Of a DNA stretch of 64,000 nt, positions 1-8,310 are shown one piece after another. The DNA is taken from contig JARGOK010000001.1 in assembly GCA_029233985.1 (NCBI GenBank), positions 867,096-931,095 on the forward strand, in the 5' to 3' direction. Below the pieces are notes generated by a model. It made no database searches. It saw nothing but the letters and a program-made list of their open reading frames with translations, and had not been told where the DNA came from. The DNA comes from Candidatus Altimarinota bacterium (GTDB taxonomy: Bacteria; Patescibacteriota; Gracilibacteria; JAUYGZ01). Position 1 is the stretch's first letter, and every line of letters begins with the position of its first letter. The translations under genes and the position numbers were made by a program.

Positions 1-438
1 GTGGTGATCGAAATTGTGGCTCATTTCTTGGAGAATACTGAAGCTGATCAAGCGATCATCTTTGATGGACTACCTCGGAAAGAGTCTCAACGAGTTTTAT
101 TTGAAGAAGTCGTGAACAAGTTTGCACGTATGCCGGTGGGGATTCTTATACATATTGCTGACGAAGTATCTTTGAAGCGATTAGGAGATCGTCATATGTC
201 AAAGTCTACCGGTAAGATTTACCCAAACAAAGATGCTGCTTTGGCTGAATGTGATGAAGAAGATGTATATCAACGTACAGATGATGTTCCAGAAGCTATT
301 AAGACTCGTTTAGAGACATATCATGCTGAAACCCAGCCGGTGATAGATTGGTACACGTCCGAGGGAAGAATGTTTGAGTTTGATGGAGAAAGAACTGTCG
401 AAGAAGTTACGGCAGAGTTATTGGAAAAATTGGTGTAA
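1..438 (+). CDS. adk: adenylate kinase, 3' part (5' end outside window)
   Basis: Adenylate kinase interconverts ATP + AMP and 2 ADP in the cytosol. The visible 145 residues carry the FDGxPR motif (FDGLPR), a LID-type segment (RHMSKSTGKIYP) without zinc cysteines, the acidic-QRxDD segment (QRTDD) and the C-terminal YHxxTxPVxxWY-like helix. The P-loop half is missing, so the gene starts upstream of base 1. Position 1 is GTG, but that is only where the window begins. It heads the run adk-map-infA-rpmJ-rpsM, the usual order after secY, although secY lies 20 kb away here in the other orientation. The stop is followed 38 bases later by map. Confidence 0.93.
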   Translation: MVIEIVAHFLENTEADQAIIFDGLPRKESQRVLFEEVVNKFARMPVGILIHIADEVSLKRLGDRHMSKSTGKIYPNKDAALAECDEEDVYQRTDDVPEAIKTRLETYHAETQPVIDWYTSEGRMFEFDGERTVEEVTAELLEKLV

Positions 439-476
439 TTATTGAGTTTTTAGAATTATCAGATTATTACAAGTTT

Positions 477-1238
477 ATGTCTAAAGGAGTTATTCACATT
501 AAGTCACCAGAAGAAATTTTACTACTTCGTGAAGGAGGGAAGATTTTACATGAAATCCTTCACAAAACAGCTGCACAAGTGAAGCCTGGTGTGTCTACTG
601 GTGAGCTGAACGAGTACGCAGAGAAATTACTTGATGAACGAGGAGTCGTTGGGGCTTTCAAGGGATATCATGGGTTTCCTGCAGCGATGTGTATTTCCGT
701 TAATGAAGCTTGTGTGCATGGTATTCCTTCTTATGAGTATATCCTGAATGAAGGTGATATTGTGGGATTAGACTTTGGAGTGATTTTCGAAAAATTGATC
801 ACGGATAGTGCTATTACCGTTGCGGTAGGAGAAGTGAGCTTGGAAACAAGGCATTTGATGGATACAACGAAAAAAGCTCTTAAAGAGGGGATTAAGCAGG
901 CCCAAATTGGGAATCATGTGGGAGCTATTGGATCAGAAGTCCAAAAACTTGTTGAGGCTCAGGGCTATTCTGTAGTTCGTGAGTTGATTGGACATGGAGT
1001 AGGATATGAGGTGCATGAGGCACCTGAAGTGCCGAATTTTGGACATAAGAATGATGGACCTTTGCTGAGGGAAGGGATGGTGATTGCTATTGAGCCTATT
1101 GTGAATAGAGGACATTATGCTGTTAAGACTTTGAAGGATAATTGGACAATTGTTTCAAGTGATGGGTCTTTGTCTGCTCATTATGAGCACTCAATTGCGA
1201 TTACGAAAGATGGACCAGTAGTGTTGACGGCGGAGTAG
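477..1238 (+). CDS. map: methionine aminopeptidase, type I
   Basis: Removes the N-terminal methionine from nascent proteins; a cytosolic dinuclear metalloenzyme. All five metal ligands are visible at the expected spacing: D99, D110, H173, E206 and E237, and the substrate histidine H81 is also present. At 253 residues it has normal length for a type Ia enzyme without a zinc-finger extension. The ATG at 477 follows T-rich sequence with no Shine-Dalgarno motif. It lies between adk and infA in a conserved order. A 131-base gap with a plausible promoter separates it from infA, so infA can be expressed separately. Confidence 0.96.
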   Translation: MSKGVIHIKSPEEILLLREGGKILHEILHKTAAQVKPGVSTGELNEYAEKLLDERGVVGAFKGYHGFPAAMCISVNEACVHGIPSYEYILNEGDIVGLDFGVIFEKLITDSAITVAVGEVSLETRHLMDTTKKALKEGIKQAQIGNHVGAIGSEVQKLVEAQGYSVVRELIGHGVGYEVHEAPEVPNFGHKNDGPLLREGMVIAIEPIVNRGHYAVKTLKDNWTIVSSDGSLSAHYEHSIAITKDGPVVLTAE

Positions 1239-1307
1239 TGTAAAGTTTTTTATTGCAATAATAATTTATTTTGTCAAGTTAACCTTTGGCTTTGCAAAAA
1301 AATACAC

Positions 1308-1336
1308 TTGTGTTCTTTTACCTTCTCTCATAAGAT
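1308..1336 (+). promoter_or_regulatory. sigma70-type promoter for the infA-rpmJ-rpsM operon
   Basis: TTGTGT at 1308-1313 and TAAGAT at 1331-1336 are separated by 17 bases. The expected transcription start is near 1343, about 27 bases before the infA start. The call rests only on consensus match and position. Confidence 0.5.
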
Positions 1337-1369
1337 TGTTTAGCTCTGTGTTTAGATAACTTTTTTTAC

Positions 1370-1738
1370 GTGGCGAAACAAGAAAATATACGGGTTGCTG
1401 GGGTAGTGGTAGAAGCCCTCCCTAATGCTCATTTTACTGTTCGTATCGCGGATGAAGGGTATGAAGGACACCAAGTCAACGCACATATCTCAGGAAAGAT
1501 GCGCTTGAATTATATCAAGATCTTGCCAGGAGATGATGTGATACTCGAATTAACGCCTTTTGATCTCACTAAAGGACGAATCGTTTACCGCGGTAAGGAA
1601 AAGAAAGTTGAAGTACAGCCACAGGCTGAAGTCAGCGAAGCGGTAGAAGAATCAGCCATATCAGATAGTGAAGGAGGGAGTCCTGAAACACCAAATGAGT
1701 CCTCTGCGGATTCAAGTGATCAGACTGAGGCTGCTTAA
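1370..1738 (+). CDS. infA: translation initiation factor IF-1 with acidic C-terminal tail
   Basis: IF-1 occupies the ribosomal A site during initiation. Residues 1-77 form the S1-like OB fold ([33 protein letters not shown], the RIVYR end). A 45-residue tail rich in Glu, Ser and Ala follows, making 122 residues against the usual 72. The start is GTG at 1370, chosen because the family begins with MAK(Q/E). The next gene, rpmJ, starts 29 bases after the stop. The tail is low complexity and acidic, matching similar tails on other ribosomal proteins in this window. Confidence 0.95.
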   Translation: MAKQENIRVAGVVVEALPNAHFTVRIADEGYEGHQVNAHISGKMRLNYIKILPGDDVILELTPFDLTKGRIVYRGKEKKVEVQPQAEVSEAVEESAISDSEGGSPETPNESSADSSDQTEAA

Positions 1739-1766
1739 TTCATTTCGTCTCTTATTTTTTTGTATT

Positions 1767-1913
1767 ATGAAGAATCGAGCATCAGTAAAAACTATTTGTG
1801 AGCATTGTTTTCTTATTATTCGACGCTCTAAAGGAGGAAACAAAGGAACCATGAAGCCCCGGCGGCGCATTGGTTGTTCGCGAAATCCTCGACATAAACA
1901 AGTTCAAGGTTAA
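1767..1913 (+). CDS. rpmJ: ribosomal protein L36 with enlarged zinc-ribbon loop
   Basis: Small zinc-binding protein of the large subunit. The start at the ATG 1767 gives 48 residues that begin MKNRASVK and end in NPRHKQVQG, both L36 hallmarks. The zinc ligands are C11, C14, C37 and H43. In the standard 37-38 residue protein the third cysteine is at about 27, so this copy has roughly ten extra residues, rich in Gly, Lys and Arg, between the two ligand pairs. An in-frame upstream start at 1668 would overlap infA and is not supported. It sits directly before rpsM as expected. Confidence 0.92.
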   Translation: MKNRASVKTICEHCFLIIRRSKGGNKGTMKPRRRIGCSRNPRHKQVQG

Positions 1914-1940
1914 TCATTATAAATTTTTTACTAGACTTCT

Positions 1941-2318
1941 ATGGCTCGTATAGCTGGTGTAAATATTCCTGGAGATAAGCGGATTGAAATTTCATTGACC
2001 TATGTCTATGGAATTGGTCCAAAACTGAGTAAAGATATCTTGAGTGCTGCTAATATTGATTTGAATACTCGTGCAAAAGATCTCACGCCTGAGCAAGAAA
2101 ATGCTATTCGTAAGCTTGTAGAGGCTGATTATATGGTGGAAGGGGATCTTAGAAGGAATCTTCAGCTGAATGTGAAGCGTCTCCAAGAAATTGGATCATA
2201 TAGAGGTTTCCGTCATCGGAGAAAGCTTCCAGTGCGAGGTCAGCGAACAAAGACAAATGCTCGTACGAAAAGAGGAAAGAAGCTCACAGTGGCGAATAAG
2301 AAGACTGAAAGTAAGTAG
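1941..2318 (+). CDS. rpsM: ribosomal protein S13
   Basis: Head protein of the small subunit that contacts the P-site tRNA. It starts [24 protein letters not shown], carries the helix-hairpin-helix region ([12 protein letters not shown]) and ends in the basic [14 protein letters not shown] tail that reaches the decoding site. At 125 residues it is of normal length. It lies between rpmJ and rpsK in the standard alpha-operon order. No Shine-Dalgarno motif is visible. Confidence 0.97.
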   Translation: MARIAGVNIPGDKRIEISLTYVYGIGPKLSKDILSAANIDLNTRAKDLTPEQENAIRKLVEADYMVEGDLRRNLQLNVKRLQEIGSYRGFRHRRKLPVRGQRTKTNARTKRGKKLTVANKKTESK

Positions 2319-2379
2319 GTCTCTTGCAAAGATTTGATATAGACTGTTCCCTGTAATTATTTATCTCACTTAGAATCAT

Positions 2380-2850
2380 ATGGCTGACGAAGCTACCGCA
2401 ACACTCGATAAAAAGGCTAAGGATACTGGAAAAGTATCTGATAAAGCCGCTGCAAAAGATGATGTTGAAGTTGTTGAAAAAAAACCTAAGCGGAAGATCA
2501 AGCGATTGGTAAAATTTGGTCGTGTTTATATTAAGGCTGGATTTAATAATACATTGTTGACAGCTACTGATCCTGACGGAAATGTACTGGCTCGTAGTAG
2601 TGCAGGAGGGAGTGGGTTTAAAGGAGCAAAGAAGTCAACACCCTATGCTGCTCAAGTAGCTGCAGAACGTCTCGCTGAAAAGCTAGAGCAGTTTGGAATG
2701 CAGCATGTTCAGGTCTTCCTGAAAGGAGTAGGTCCGGGGAGAGAGCAGGGGATTCGTGGATTGGCCAAAAATTTTGATGTTGACTTGATTGTTGACCGAA
2801 CAGCTCTTCCTCACAATGGATGTCGACCTAAAAAGCGACGAAGGGTTTAA
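2380..2850 (+). CDS. rpsK: ribosomal protein S11 with charged N-terminal extension
   Basis: Small-subunit platform protein near the E-site mRNA. The S11 core starts around residue 45 (VKFGRVYIKAGFNNTLLTATD) and ends with PHNGCRPKKRRRV. The first ~40 residues are a Lys/Glu/Asp/Ala-rich extension not present in the usual ~128-residue protein; total length is 156. No internal ATG near the core start is a better candidate, so the extension is taken as real. It is followed by rpsD. Confidence 0.96.
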   Translation: MADEATATLDKKAKDTGKVSDKAAAKDDVEVVEKKPKRKIKRLVKFGRVYIKAGFNNTLLTATDPDGNVLARSSAGGSGFKGAKKSTPYAAQVAAERLAEKLEQFGMQHVQVFLKGVGPGREQGIRGLAKNFDVDLIVDRTALPHNGCRPKKRRRV

Positions 2851-2914
2851 TACGTTCTCTCGTCTTTTTATAAAAGAATAGAATTACTCTAATAAGAAAC
2901 TAATTTAACTGTCT

Positions 2915-3532
2915 ATGGCTCGTTACACTGGACCAAAAGCTCGTCTCTGTCGTCGTGAAGGTATTGATCTTTTCGGACGACCTAAGTATGCAAAAATTCT
3001 TGAGCGTCGTGGAGTAGGAGTAGGAATGCATCTTGGAGGTCGCCCTGGAAAGAAATCAGGATACGCTATTCAGCTTCGAGAAAAACAGAAGCTACGGTTT
3101 ATGTTCGTTCTTTCTGAAAAGCAGTTCAAGAAATATTTTGACAAAGCGAATAGAATGAAGGGTGTTACGGGAGATAATCTCATGCAAGTACTCGAAACCC
3201 GTCTTGATAACGCAATATACCGTGCTGGTTTTGGTTTGACTCGTTTTCAGTCGCGACAAATGGCTACTCATGGTCATTTTGAAGTAAACGGACGACGTGT
3301 TGATGTTCCTTCATATAACCTCAGAGTAGGTGATGTCTTTCAGGTTCGATCAAAAACAAAGAATTCAAAATTGTTTGCTAACGTTCTCGAAGAAAACAAA
3401 AATTACAAGCCATCTCGATGGTTAAAAGTGAATACTAAAGAGTTATCAGCAGAAGTAGTAGCTATTCCGACAAGTGATGATTTTGAACAGATCATTGATA
3501 CACAAAAAATTATCGAGTATTATTCTCGGTAA
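2915..3532 (+). CDS. rpsD: ribosomal protein S4
   Basis: Primary 16S rRNA binding protein that nucleates small-subunit assembly. The N-terminus is MARYTGPKARLCRREG, and the S4 RNA-binding domain (LETRLDNAIYRAGFGLTRFQSRQMATHGHFEVNGR) is clear around residues 90-135. The zinc CxxC pairs of some S4 proteins are absent; only C12 remains. At 205 residues it is of normal length. It precedes rpoA by 49 bases. Confidence 0.97.
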   Translation: MARYTGPKARLCRREGIDLFGRPKYAKILERRGVGVGMHLGGRPGKKSGYAIQLREKQKLRFMFVLSEKQFKKYFDKANRMKGVTGDNLMQVLETRLDNAIYRAGFGLTRFQSRQMATHGHFEVNGRRVDVPSYNLRVGDVFQVRSKTKNSKLFANVLEENKNYKPSRWLKVNTKELSAEVVAIPTSDDFEQIIDTQKIIEYYSR

Positions 3533-3581
3533 GAGTTGGTGAGCTCTTTCTCACTGTTTTCTTCTTCCTAATCTTCCTTCC

Positions 3582-4553
3582 ATGCATATCATTCAGGCTG
3601 AAATTGGAATCCCACAGGTTGTTATCGAAAAACTGTCGGATAACCATGTTCTCGTTACTGTTGAGCCATTGCCACAAGGGTACGGAATGACACTCGGAAA
3701 TGCTTTGCGACGAGTTTTATTGTCTTCTGTTCCTGGTGTTGCTATTACAGGAATCAAAATCGATGGTGCTAAGCATGAATACGCTGTAATTCCTGGAGTA
3801 AAGGATAGTGTTCTTGATTTCATTTTGAACTTGAAAGGAGTTGTTTTTAAGATGCATGACAAAGAGCCCGTATCAGTAGAATTGAAAGTCACTGGTCACA
3901 CTGGTGATGTGACAGCTGGAATGATTACTTGTCCTACAGGTGTTGAAGTATTGAATCCTGACCTTGTGATTACTTCACTTGATAATAAAAAGGTGAATCT
4001 TGATGTTCAGATCTTTTTAAGAAAAGGAGTTGGATACCAAGCTATTGATAATACAAAGAATACTGACCCTGACCTTATTATTACTGATTCTATCTTTACT
4101 CCTGTGAGAAAGGTACGATTTGATGTTGTTAGTACCCGTGTTGGGCAGATGACAAATCTCGATAAACTTCAGCTCGAAATTCTTTCTAATGGGTCTTTTG
4201 ATGCTTCTGAGTCTCTGAAGTTTGCTTCTGATATTCTTGGTTCATACTTTGGATATTTCAACCAAGCTGGAACACCTGCAGATGCTGAATTTATGACAAC
4301 TGCTCATGACATCATGGCAAAACAACAAGTAGAGGAAGAAAAAGCTGCACGTACTGAATATACCCCAATTGAGATTTTGAACCTGAGTCCTCGTACATTG
4401 AACGCTTTGATTAATGGAGGTATTGGTTCGATTGAACAATTGACCCACTGTTCTGATAGTAAGATCGCAAACCTTCGTGGTTTTGGTAAAAAAGCGATGG
4501 ACGAAGTAAATGATGCTCTTCAAAAAAGAGGACTTGGTCTTCTTGATGACTAA
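3582..4553 (+). CDS. rpoA: RNA polymerase alpha subunit
   Basis: Assembles RNA polymerase as a dimer and contacts promoter UP elements and activators. The N-terminal domain carries the conserved GYGMTLGNALRRVLLSSVPG and VPGVKDSVLDFILNLKGV-type segments. The C-terminal domain (TPIEILNLSPRTLNALINGGI, LRGFGKKAMDEV) is complete. At 323 residues it is close to the family norm. Its last codons contain the -35 box of the next gene's promoter. Confidence 0.97.
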   Translation: MHIIQAEIGIPQVVIEKLSDNHVLVTVEPLPQGYGMTLGNALRRVLLSSVPGVAITGIKIDGAKHEYAVIPGVKDSVLDFILNLKGVVFKMHDKEPVSVELKVTGHTGDVTAGMITCPTGVEVLNPDLVITSLDNKKVNLDVQIFLRKGVGYQAIDNTKNTDPDLIITDSIFTPVRKVRFDVVSTRVGQMTNLDKLQLEILSNGSFDASESLKFASDILGSYFGYFNQAGTPADAEFMTTAHDIMAKQQVEEEKAARTEYTPIEILNLSPRTLNALINGGIGSIEQLTHCSDSKIANLRGFGKKAMDEVNDALQKRGLGLLDD

Positions 4554-4591
4554 TAAATAATCTTGTATAATATGCATCCTGTCGGGATGCA
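4543..4591 (+). promoter_or_regulatory. promoter with adjoining hairpin upstream of rplQ
   Basis: TTGATG at 4543-4548 and TATAAT at 4566-4571 are exactly 17 bases apart, a near-consensus sigma70 promoter that begins inside the end of rpoA. The expected start, about 4578, falls in a 7-bp hairpin (arms 4573-4579 and 4585-4591, loop of five). The hairpin has no T-run, so it is not an obvious terminator. It may stabilise the rplQ message or insulate it from rpoA. Confidence 0.6.
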
Positions 4592-4617
4592 CTCTGTTAG
4601 TTCTTAATTTCATAGTT

Positions 4618-4968
4618 GTGAGACATAGAAAAAATCGTGGAAAACTTGGACGGAAGGCTGATCATAGAAAAGCTCTTCTCCGTAATCTAGCGACATCGTT
4701 TGCCCTCCATGGGAAGCTAACGACGACTGTTACTAAAGCACGTGCATTGATTGCATATTATGAACGTTTGATAACGCTCGCTAAACGTGCAGATAATATG
4801 AATGCTATTCGTATGATTCAACGTCATTTGTTTACCATTGAAGCTCAAAAAGCTTTCATTGAGCAAGTGAAAGGTCTTGATGGAAAGAATAGTGGATACC
4901 TTCGACTGACAAAACTCGGTTACCGAGACGGAGATGTTGCTCACATTGCTCAAGTAGAACTCTCATAA
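4618..4968 (+). CDS. rplQ: ribosomal protein L17
   Basis: Large-subunit protein near the exit tunnel. The family signature MRHRKNRGKLGRKADHRKALLRNLATSF is at the N-terminus, and the C-terminus (YLRLTKLGYRDGDVAHIAQVEL) is complete at 116 residues. The start is GTG at 4618, fixed by the conserved MRHR opening. It follows rpoA and its own promoter, and continues into rplM after 36 bases. Confidence 0.96.
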   Translation: MRHRKNRGKLGRKADHRKALLRNLATSFALHGKLTTTVTKARALIAYYERLITLAKRADNMNAIRMIQRHLFTIEAQKAFIEQVKGLDGKNSGYLRLTKLGYRDGDVAHIAQVELS

Positions 4969-5004
4969 TTTGTCTCTTTATACTCAACGTCAATTAATTT
5001 AGAT

Positions 5005-5436
5005 ATGAAAACTTCAATCCCAACAAAAGATCAACAAAATGCACGAAAATGGTTCATTGTAGATGCTGAAGGTAAGGTTCTTGGTCGTCTGGCCACTGAA
5101 ATTGCTGATATCATCCGAGGTAAGCACAAGCCAACATTTACTCCCCATATGGATATGGGAGATCATGTAATTGTTATTAATGCAGATAAAATTGTTGTGA
5201 CTGGTGCCAAGCTTGATCAAAAAAAATACTACTCACATAGTGGTCATCCTGGTGCTCTTAAGACAACAAATCTCCAAACCATGCTCGAACGGAAGCCTCT
5301 TAAGGTTCTCGAACATGCTGTCAGTGGAATGATGCCAAAGAACAAGCTTCGAGCTGTTTTCTTGAAAAAACTCCACTTGTTTGAAGGTGCTGAGCATGGA
5401 CATGAAGCTCAACAGCCTGAAGTTCTCGAAATTTAA
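5005..5436 (+). CDS. rplM: ribosomal protein L13
   Basis: Early-assembly large-subunit protein. It shows the segments KWFIVDAEGKVLGRLATEIA, GDHVIVINADKIVVTG, KKYYSHSGHPG and VSGMMPKNKLR. At 143 residues it is of normal length, with a short Glu/His-rich end. It is followed by rpsI after 22 bases, the common rplM-rpsI pair, here fused to the alpha operon. Confidence 0.97.
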   Translation: MKTSIPTKDQQNARKWFIVDAEGKVLGRLATEIADIIRGKHKPTFTPHMDMGDHVIVINADKIVVTGAKLDQKKYYSHSGHPGALKTTNLQTMLERKPLKVLEHAVSGMMPKNKLRAVFLKKLHLFEGAEHGHEAQQPEVLEI

Positions 5437-5458
5437 TCACTTTTTTCTTTTTTCTCCT

Positions 5459-5854
5459 ATGTCGAATCAATATCATTATGCTACTGGTAAACGGAAGACC
5501 TCGATTGCTCGAGTTCGTGTTCATATGAATGGATCTGGTAAGATCGAAATCAATGGAAAGCCAGCTGCTGATTACTTTACTGTAGACACGCAACTTGGAA
5601 CTATTAAAGAACCATTGGAAACTGTCGAGCAGATCAATAATGTTGATGTCACTGTTGTGGTATCAGGAGGTGGAGACACTGGACAGGCGCAAGCTATTCG
5701 ACATGGTATTGCTCAAGGGCTTGTAAAGCTTGATCCTGACTTCCGTCCTGCTCTTAAAAGAAAAGGGTTTCTTACTCGAGATGCTCGTAAGGTTGAGCGG
5801 AAGAAACCAGGTCTCAAGAAGGCTCGGAGAAGTCCACAATGGGCTAAGCGTTAG
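5459..5854 (+). CDS. rpsI: ribosomal protein S9
   Basis: Small-subunit head protein whose C-terminal arm contacts P-site tRNA. The start at 5459 (MSNQYHYATGKRKTSIARV) matches the family and gives 131 residues; a start at 5381 would overlap rplM. Conserved features include GGGDTGQAQAIRHGIAQGL, the RRSPQWAKR end, and the final Lys-Arg of the tail. It is the last gene of this operon, followed by a strong terminator. Confidence 0.96.
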   Translation: MSNQYHYATGKRKTSIARVRVHMNGSGKIEINGKPAADYFTVDTQLGTIKEPLETVEQINNVDVTVVVSGGGDTGQAQAIRHGIAQGLVKLDPDFRPALKRKGFLTRDARKVERKKPGLKKARRSPQWAKR

Positions 5855-5878
5855 GCACTTATTCAAATATTTTCTTTT

Positions 5879-5911
5879 AGAGTCTGGGGAGTATATCCTC
5901 AGGCTCTTTTT
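5879..5911 (+). terminator. Rho-independent terminator after rpsI
   Basis: A 12-bp stem (arms 5879-5890 and 5896-5907, including two G-T pairs) closes a five-base loop and runs into a T-run at 5907-5911. It ends the alpha-type ribosomal operon. Confidence 0.85.
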
Positions 5912-5940
5912 GTTGCATATTCTGTTTTATAATCTATAAT
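5912..5940 (+). promoter_or_regulatory. promoter region with two TATAAT boxes
   Basis: Two perfect TATAAT boxes lie at 5928-5933 and 5935-5940, immediately after the terminator. GTTGCA at 5912-5917 sits 17 bases before the second box and is the best -35 candidate. This likely drives the orphan gene starting at 5965. Confidence 0.55.
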
Positions 5941-5964
5941 GGGGCCTTAGATTTTGATCATTTT

Positions 5965-6501
5965 ATGGAAAATTCATCTTCTCCTTCACAGACAGGTACT
6001 GAAAATGATTTCTCTCTTATGAGCATAGAATCACGCGATTATAAAGCTGCACATGAGAAGTTTCATGCTGACTATTTAGAACTCCAAAATGATATTTTGT
6101 ACCTGTATTCCCTTCAGGGACTTCAAGTGATTGATGTTGCTGCTGATATTGATCATCATATAGATCTTTTGTTGATTGATATTGTTCATATTGAAAGTAC
6201 GTTTTCGTTTGGTACGGAAAAAGTTTTGAGATCTAATATTCATGATTTTCGCCAGTTGTTTGAAACGCTCTTGAGCTCTCATGTTTTGTATCTTCACTAT
6301 AGAGCACTAGAAATCGCAGTTTGTACTTTTGAAGATTATAATTTTGAACAGCTCCCTCCTTATAGTATTGAGACTGAGAGACGTAAGGTTTTATTGGAAA
6401 TCGATTGTTTGCGGATTCGATTTCATTCTCTCCCACTTGATAGAAAGTATTTGAATTCGTTTCGTGAAAGAGTGCATAGACGAAGAGATGAGTTTCGATA
6501 A
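5965..6501 (+). CDS. orphan helical protein, 178 residues
   Basis: I do not recognise this protein. The ATG at 5965 lies 25 bases after a TATAAT box. The sequence is strongly helical and rich in Leu, His, Arg and Asp (for example LYSLQGLQVIDVAADIDHH), with no signal peptide, membrane segment or known motif. The last 30 residues are Arg-rich. It overlaps the next gene by 14 bases, so the two are probably translationally coupled. Likely cytosolic; the function is unknown. Confidence 0.6.
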   Translation: MENSSSPSQTGTENDFSLMSIESRDYKAAHEKFHADYLELQNDILYLYSLQGLQVIDVAADIDHHIDLLLIDIVHIESTFSFGTEKVLRSNIHDFRQLFETLLSSHVLYLHYRALEIAVCTFEDYNFEQLPPYSIETERRKVLLEIDCLRIRFHSLPLDRKYLNSFRERVHRRRDEFR

Positions 6502-7048
6502 ATATAGTAATTTTTTTTATATGAATGAGATACCAGTGCGAGAAGAGGAAGATGATTCATTAGCTTTTCTGACCTCGAAATACCAAATGATTCATGCTCA
6601 GTTTATTGCTGTTGAAATGCGGGTTTCTGATTTACAACATGAAATGTCTGAGCGTGCTTTTAAGATTTTTAGTGAGATGCAACAAATGACCGACTCTCTC
6701 GAGAAAAATATTGCAGATTTTGAAGGGCAACATGGAGATGAGGAGTCTTTTCGGAATCGATTGTGTGTTCTTTTAAAAAGAATAGATCTTGCTCAGCCTC
6801 CTGTACTAAAGAAAATTTCTGGTTTGCGAATGCAAATAGAGCTTTTTGAAGCGTATCAAAATCCACAAATTGATTTTGAAAATGCAGAAAGAGTCTATCT
6901 GAATTTACGGAAGAAGATTGTTTGTTTTTCTCAGTATTTTCGAAAACGAAGACAGTTGATCTTAGCCAAGATGACCTTTCGTTTGGTTGAAGAGCTAGAT
7001 GCACTTTGGGCCGAGAAGTCTTATCTGCCTCCTGACAAAGAAGCTTAG
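6488..7048 (+). CDS. orphan coiled-coil protein
   Basis: I do not recognise this protein. The ATG at 6488 is preferred over an in-frame start at 6464, because it overlaps the upstream gene by only 14 bases; another ATG exists at 6521. The 186 residues are mostly long amphipathic helix (FIAVEMRVSDLQHEMSER, then DSLEKNIADFEGQH) with a basic patch near KYFRKRR-like sequence. There is no signal peptide or known domain. It overlaps the end of cca on the other strand by four bases. It is paired with the preceding orphan, which suggests a shared job. Confidence 0.55.
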   Translation: MSFDKYSNFFYMNEIPVREEEDDSLAFLTSKYQMIHAQFIAVEMRVSDLQHEMSERAFKIFSEMQQMTDSLEKNIADFEGQHGDEESFRNRLCVLLKRIDLAQPPVLKKISGLRMQIELFEAYQNPQIDFENAERVYLNLRKKIVCFSQYFRKRRQLILAKMTFRLVEELDALWAEKSYLPPDKEA

Positions 7049-8151
7049 CGTGCTGCACTATCTGCTTTTCCGATCGGCGAGTTTTCTTCTTCGAGATGAT
7101 TGAGAACATGGTCTTTGATAGTGGCGGTCCGGTCTTTCGACCATTTGAGGTACTTGCCGATTTTCTCGACCATCTCTGCTCCGATTTCTGAGTGGTAAGG
7201 GTAGTTTGATTGTGTGTCGCGTTTCCAAAGCCTTTTAATGGTTTCTCGCCAACCGATGATAGTGAAGTACTGTTTTTTTATAGTTTTATCGATTCGTGCA
7301 AAAGGTTTTCCAACATCATGAAGAAGTGCTGCCCAGCGGATGATAGGGTCGGCTTCGACTCTTTGAACAGTGATTTTAGTATGCTCATAGAGGCTATGAC
7401 GATGGTAAGGGGAGTTTTGGTCATAGTGGTATTGGATCCATATTTCAGGCAAGATAAAACGCATGAGTTGTGTTTGGCAGAGCATATCGAGACCACGATG
7501 AGGATGATCTGATTTGAGGATCTTGTCCATTTCACTGGTCCAGCGTTCTTTTGAGATATTCAGAATTTTGAAAGCGTGTTCTGAAATTGTATCTTCGGTA
7601 TCGCGAGTAGAGATAAAGCTAAACTGTGATGCTAAACGACAAGCACGGAGCATTCTGAGAGGGTCTTCGTTGATCCTGATGGCGGGTTCGCCCACAAATC
7701 GGATATTGCCTTGTTTGATATCGGCGTAGCCTCCAAAAGGGTCGATGAGTTTGCCTTTGTCCCCAACAGCTATGGCATTGACCGTAAAGTCCCTACGGGA
7801 GAGGTCTTGAGTGATATCGTTTACAAATTTGACCTTAGGCTTGCGAGACTCATTGTATTCTTCAGTTCTGAAAGTTGTTATTTCTATGGGCTCCTTGGGG
7901 ATATTCATTTCTTTAGGAGCCTTGTGATGATATTTGAAGGCTAGTGTTCCGAATCGTTTTCCCATAGTGAGGGGTTTGAGGCCAGCTTTTCGAATGGCAG
8001 CTTCAATTTCTTCTGGTTGGCTTGGTGTTGCAAAATCGAGGTCATTATGGGGCTTTTTCATTATCATGTCTCTCACTGATCCGCCTACAAGGTAGAGTTT
8101 GATGCCGAGAAGGTCTTGGAAATGGTGGACAATTTTTTGGAAGTCTTTCAT
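7045..8151 (-). CDS. cca: CCA-adding tRNA nucleotidyltransferase with HD domain
   Basis: Adds or repairs the 3' CCA of tRNAs. The class II nucleotidyltransferase head is clear: LVGGSVRD at residues 21-28, the metal-binding DLDF at 37-40, RRDFTVNAIA at 119-128 and EDPLRMLRACRLA at 162-174. An HD phosphohydrolase-type segment, LLHDVGKP, begins near 276. At 368 residues it is shorter than enzymes of 400-480 residues and ends soon after the HD domain. The tRNA-Ala gene in this window already encodes CCA, so repair is a likely role. A bacterial poly(A) polymerase is the alternative, less likely with this HD arrangement. Confidence 0.9.
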   Translation of the reverse strand: MKDFQKIVHHFQDLLGIKLYLVGGSVRDMIMKKPHNDLDFATPSQPEEIEAAIRKAGLKPLTMGKRFGTLAFKYHHKAPKEMNIPKEPIEITTFRTEEYNESRKPKVKFVNDITQDLSRRDFTVNAIAVGDKGKLIDPFGGYADIKQGNIRFVGEPAIRINEDPLRMLRACRLASQFSFISTRDTEDTISEHAFKILNISKERWTSEMDKILKSDHPHRGLDMLCQTQLMRFILPEIWIQYHYDQNSPYHRHSLYEHTKITVQRVEADPIIRWAALLHDVGKPFARIDKTIKKQYFTIIGWRETIKRLWKRDTQSNYPYHSEIGAEMVEKIGKYLKWSKDRTATIKDHVLNHLEEENSPIGKADSAAR

Positions 8152-8310
8152 GGGAAAAGGAGTACTATTACGACTTTTAAGATGGTTAGTAATGAAGATC
8201 TTTACGCATTTCTTGGATAGTTTTGAAGAAGAGAGTGTTGGAGGTTGTTATTTTTGTATCATTATATTGGTCATGCCCATGCTCATAAATCAGTTATTCC
8301 TCTAGTTTCA

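Noticed and set aside
1668-1766. N-terminal extension of L36 from 1668
   Set aside because: It overlaps the end of infA in another frame; the L36 family starts exactly at MKNRASVK.
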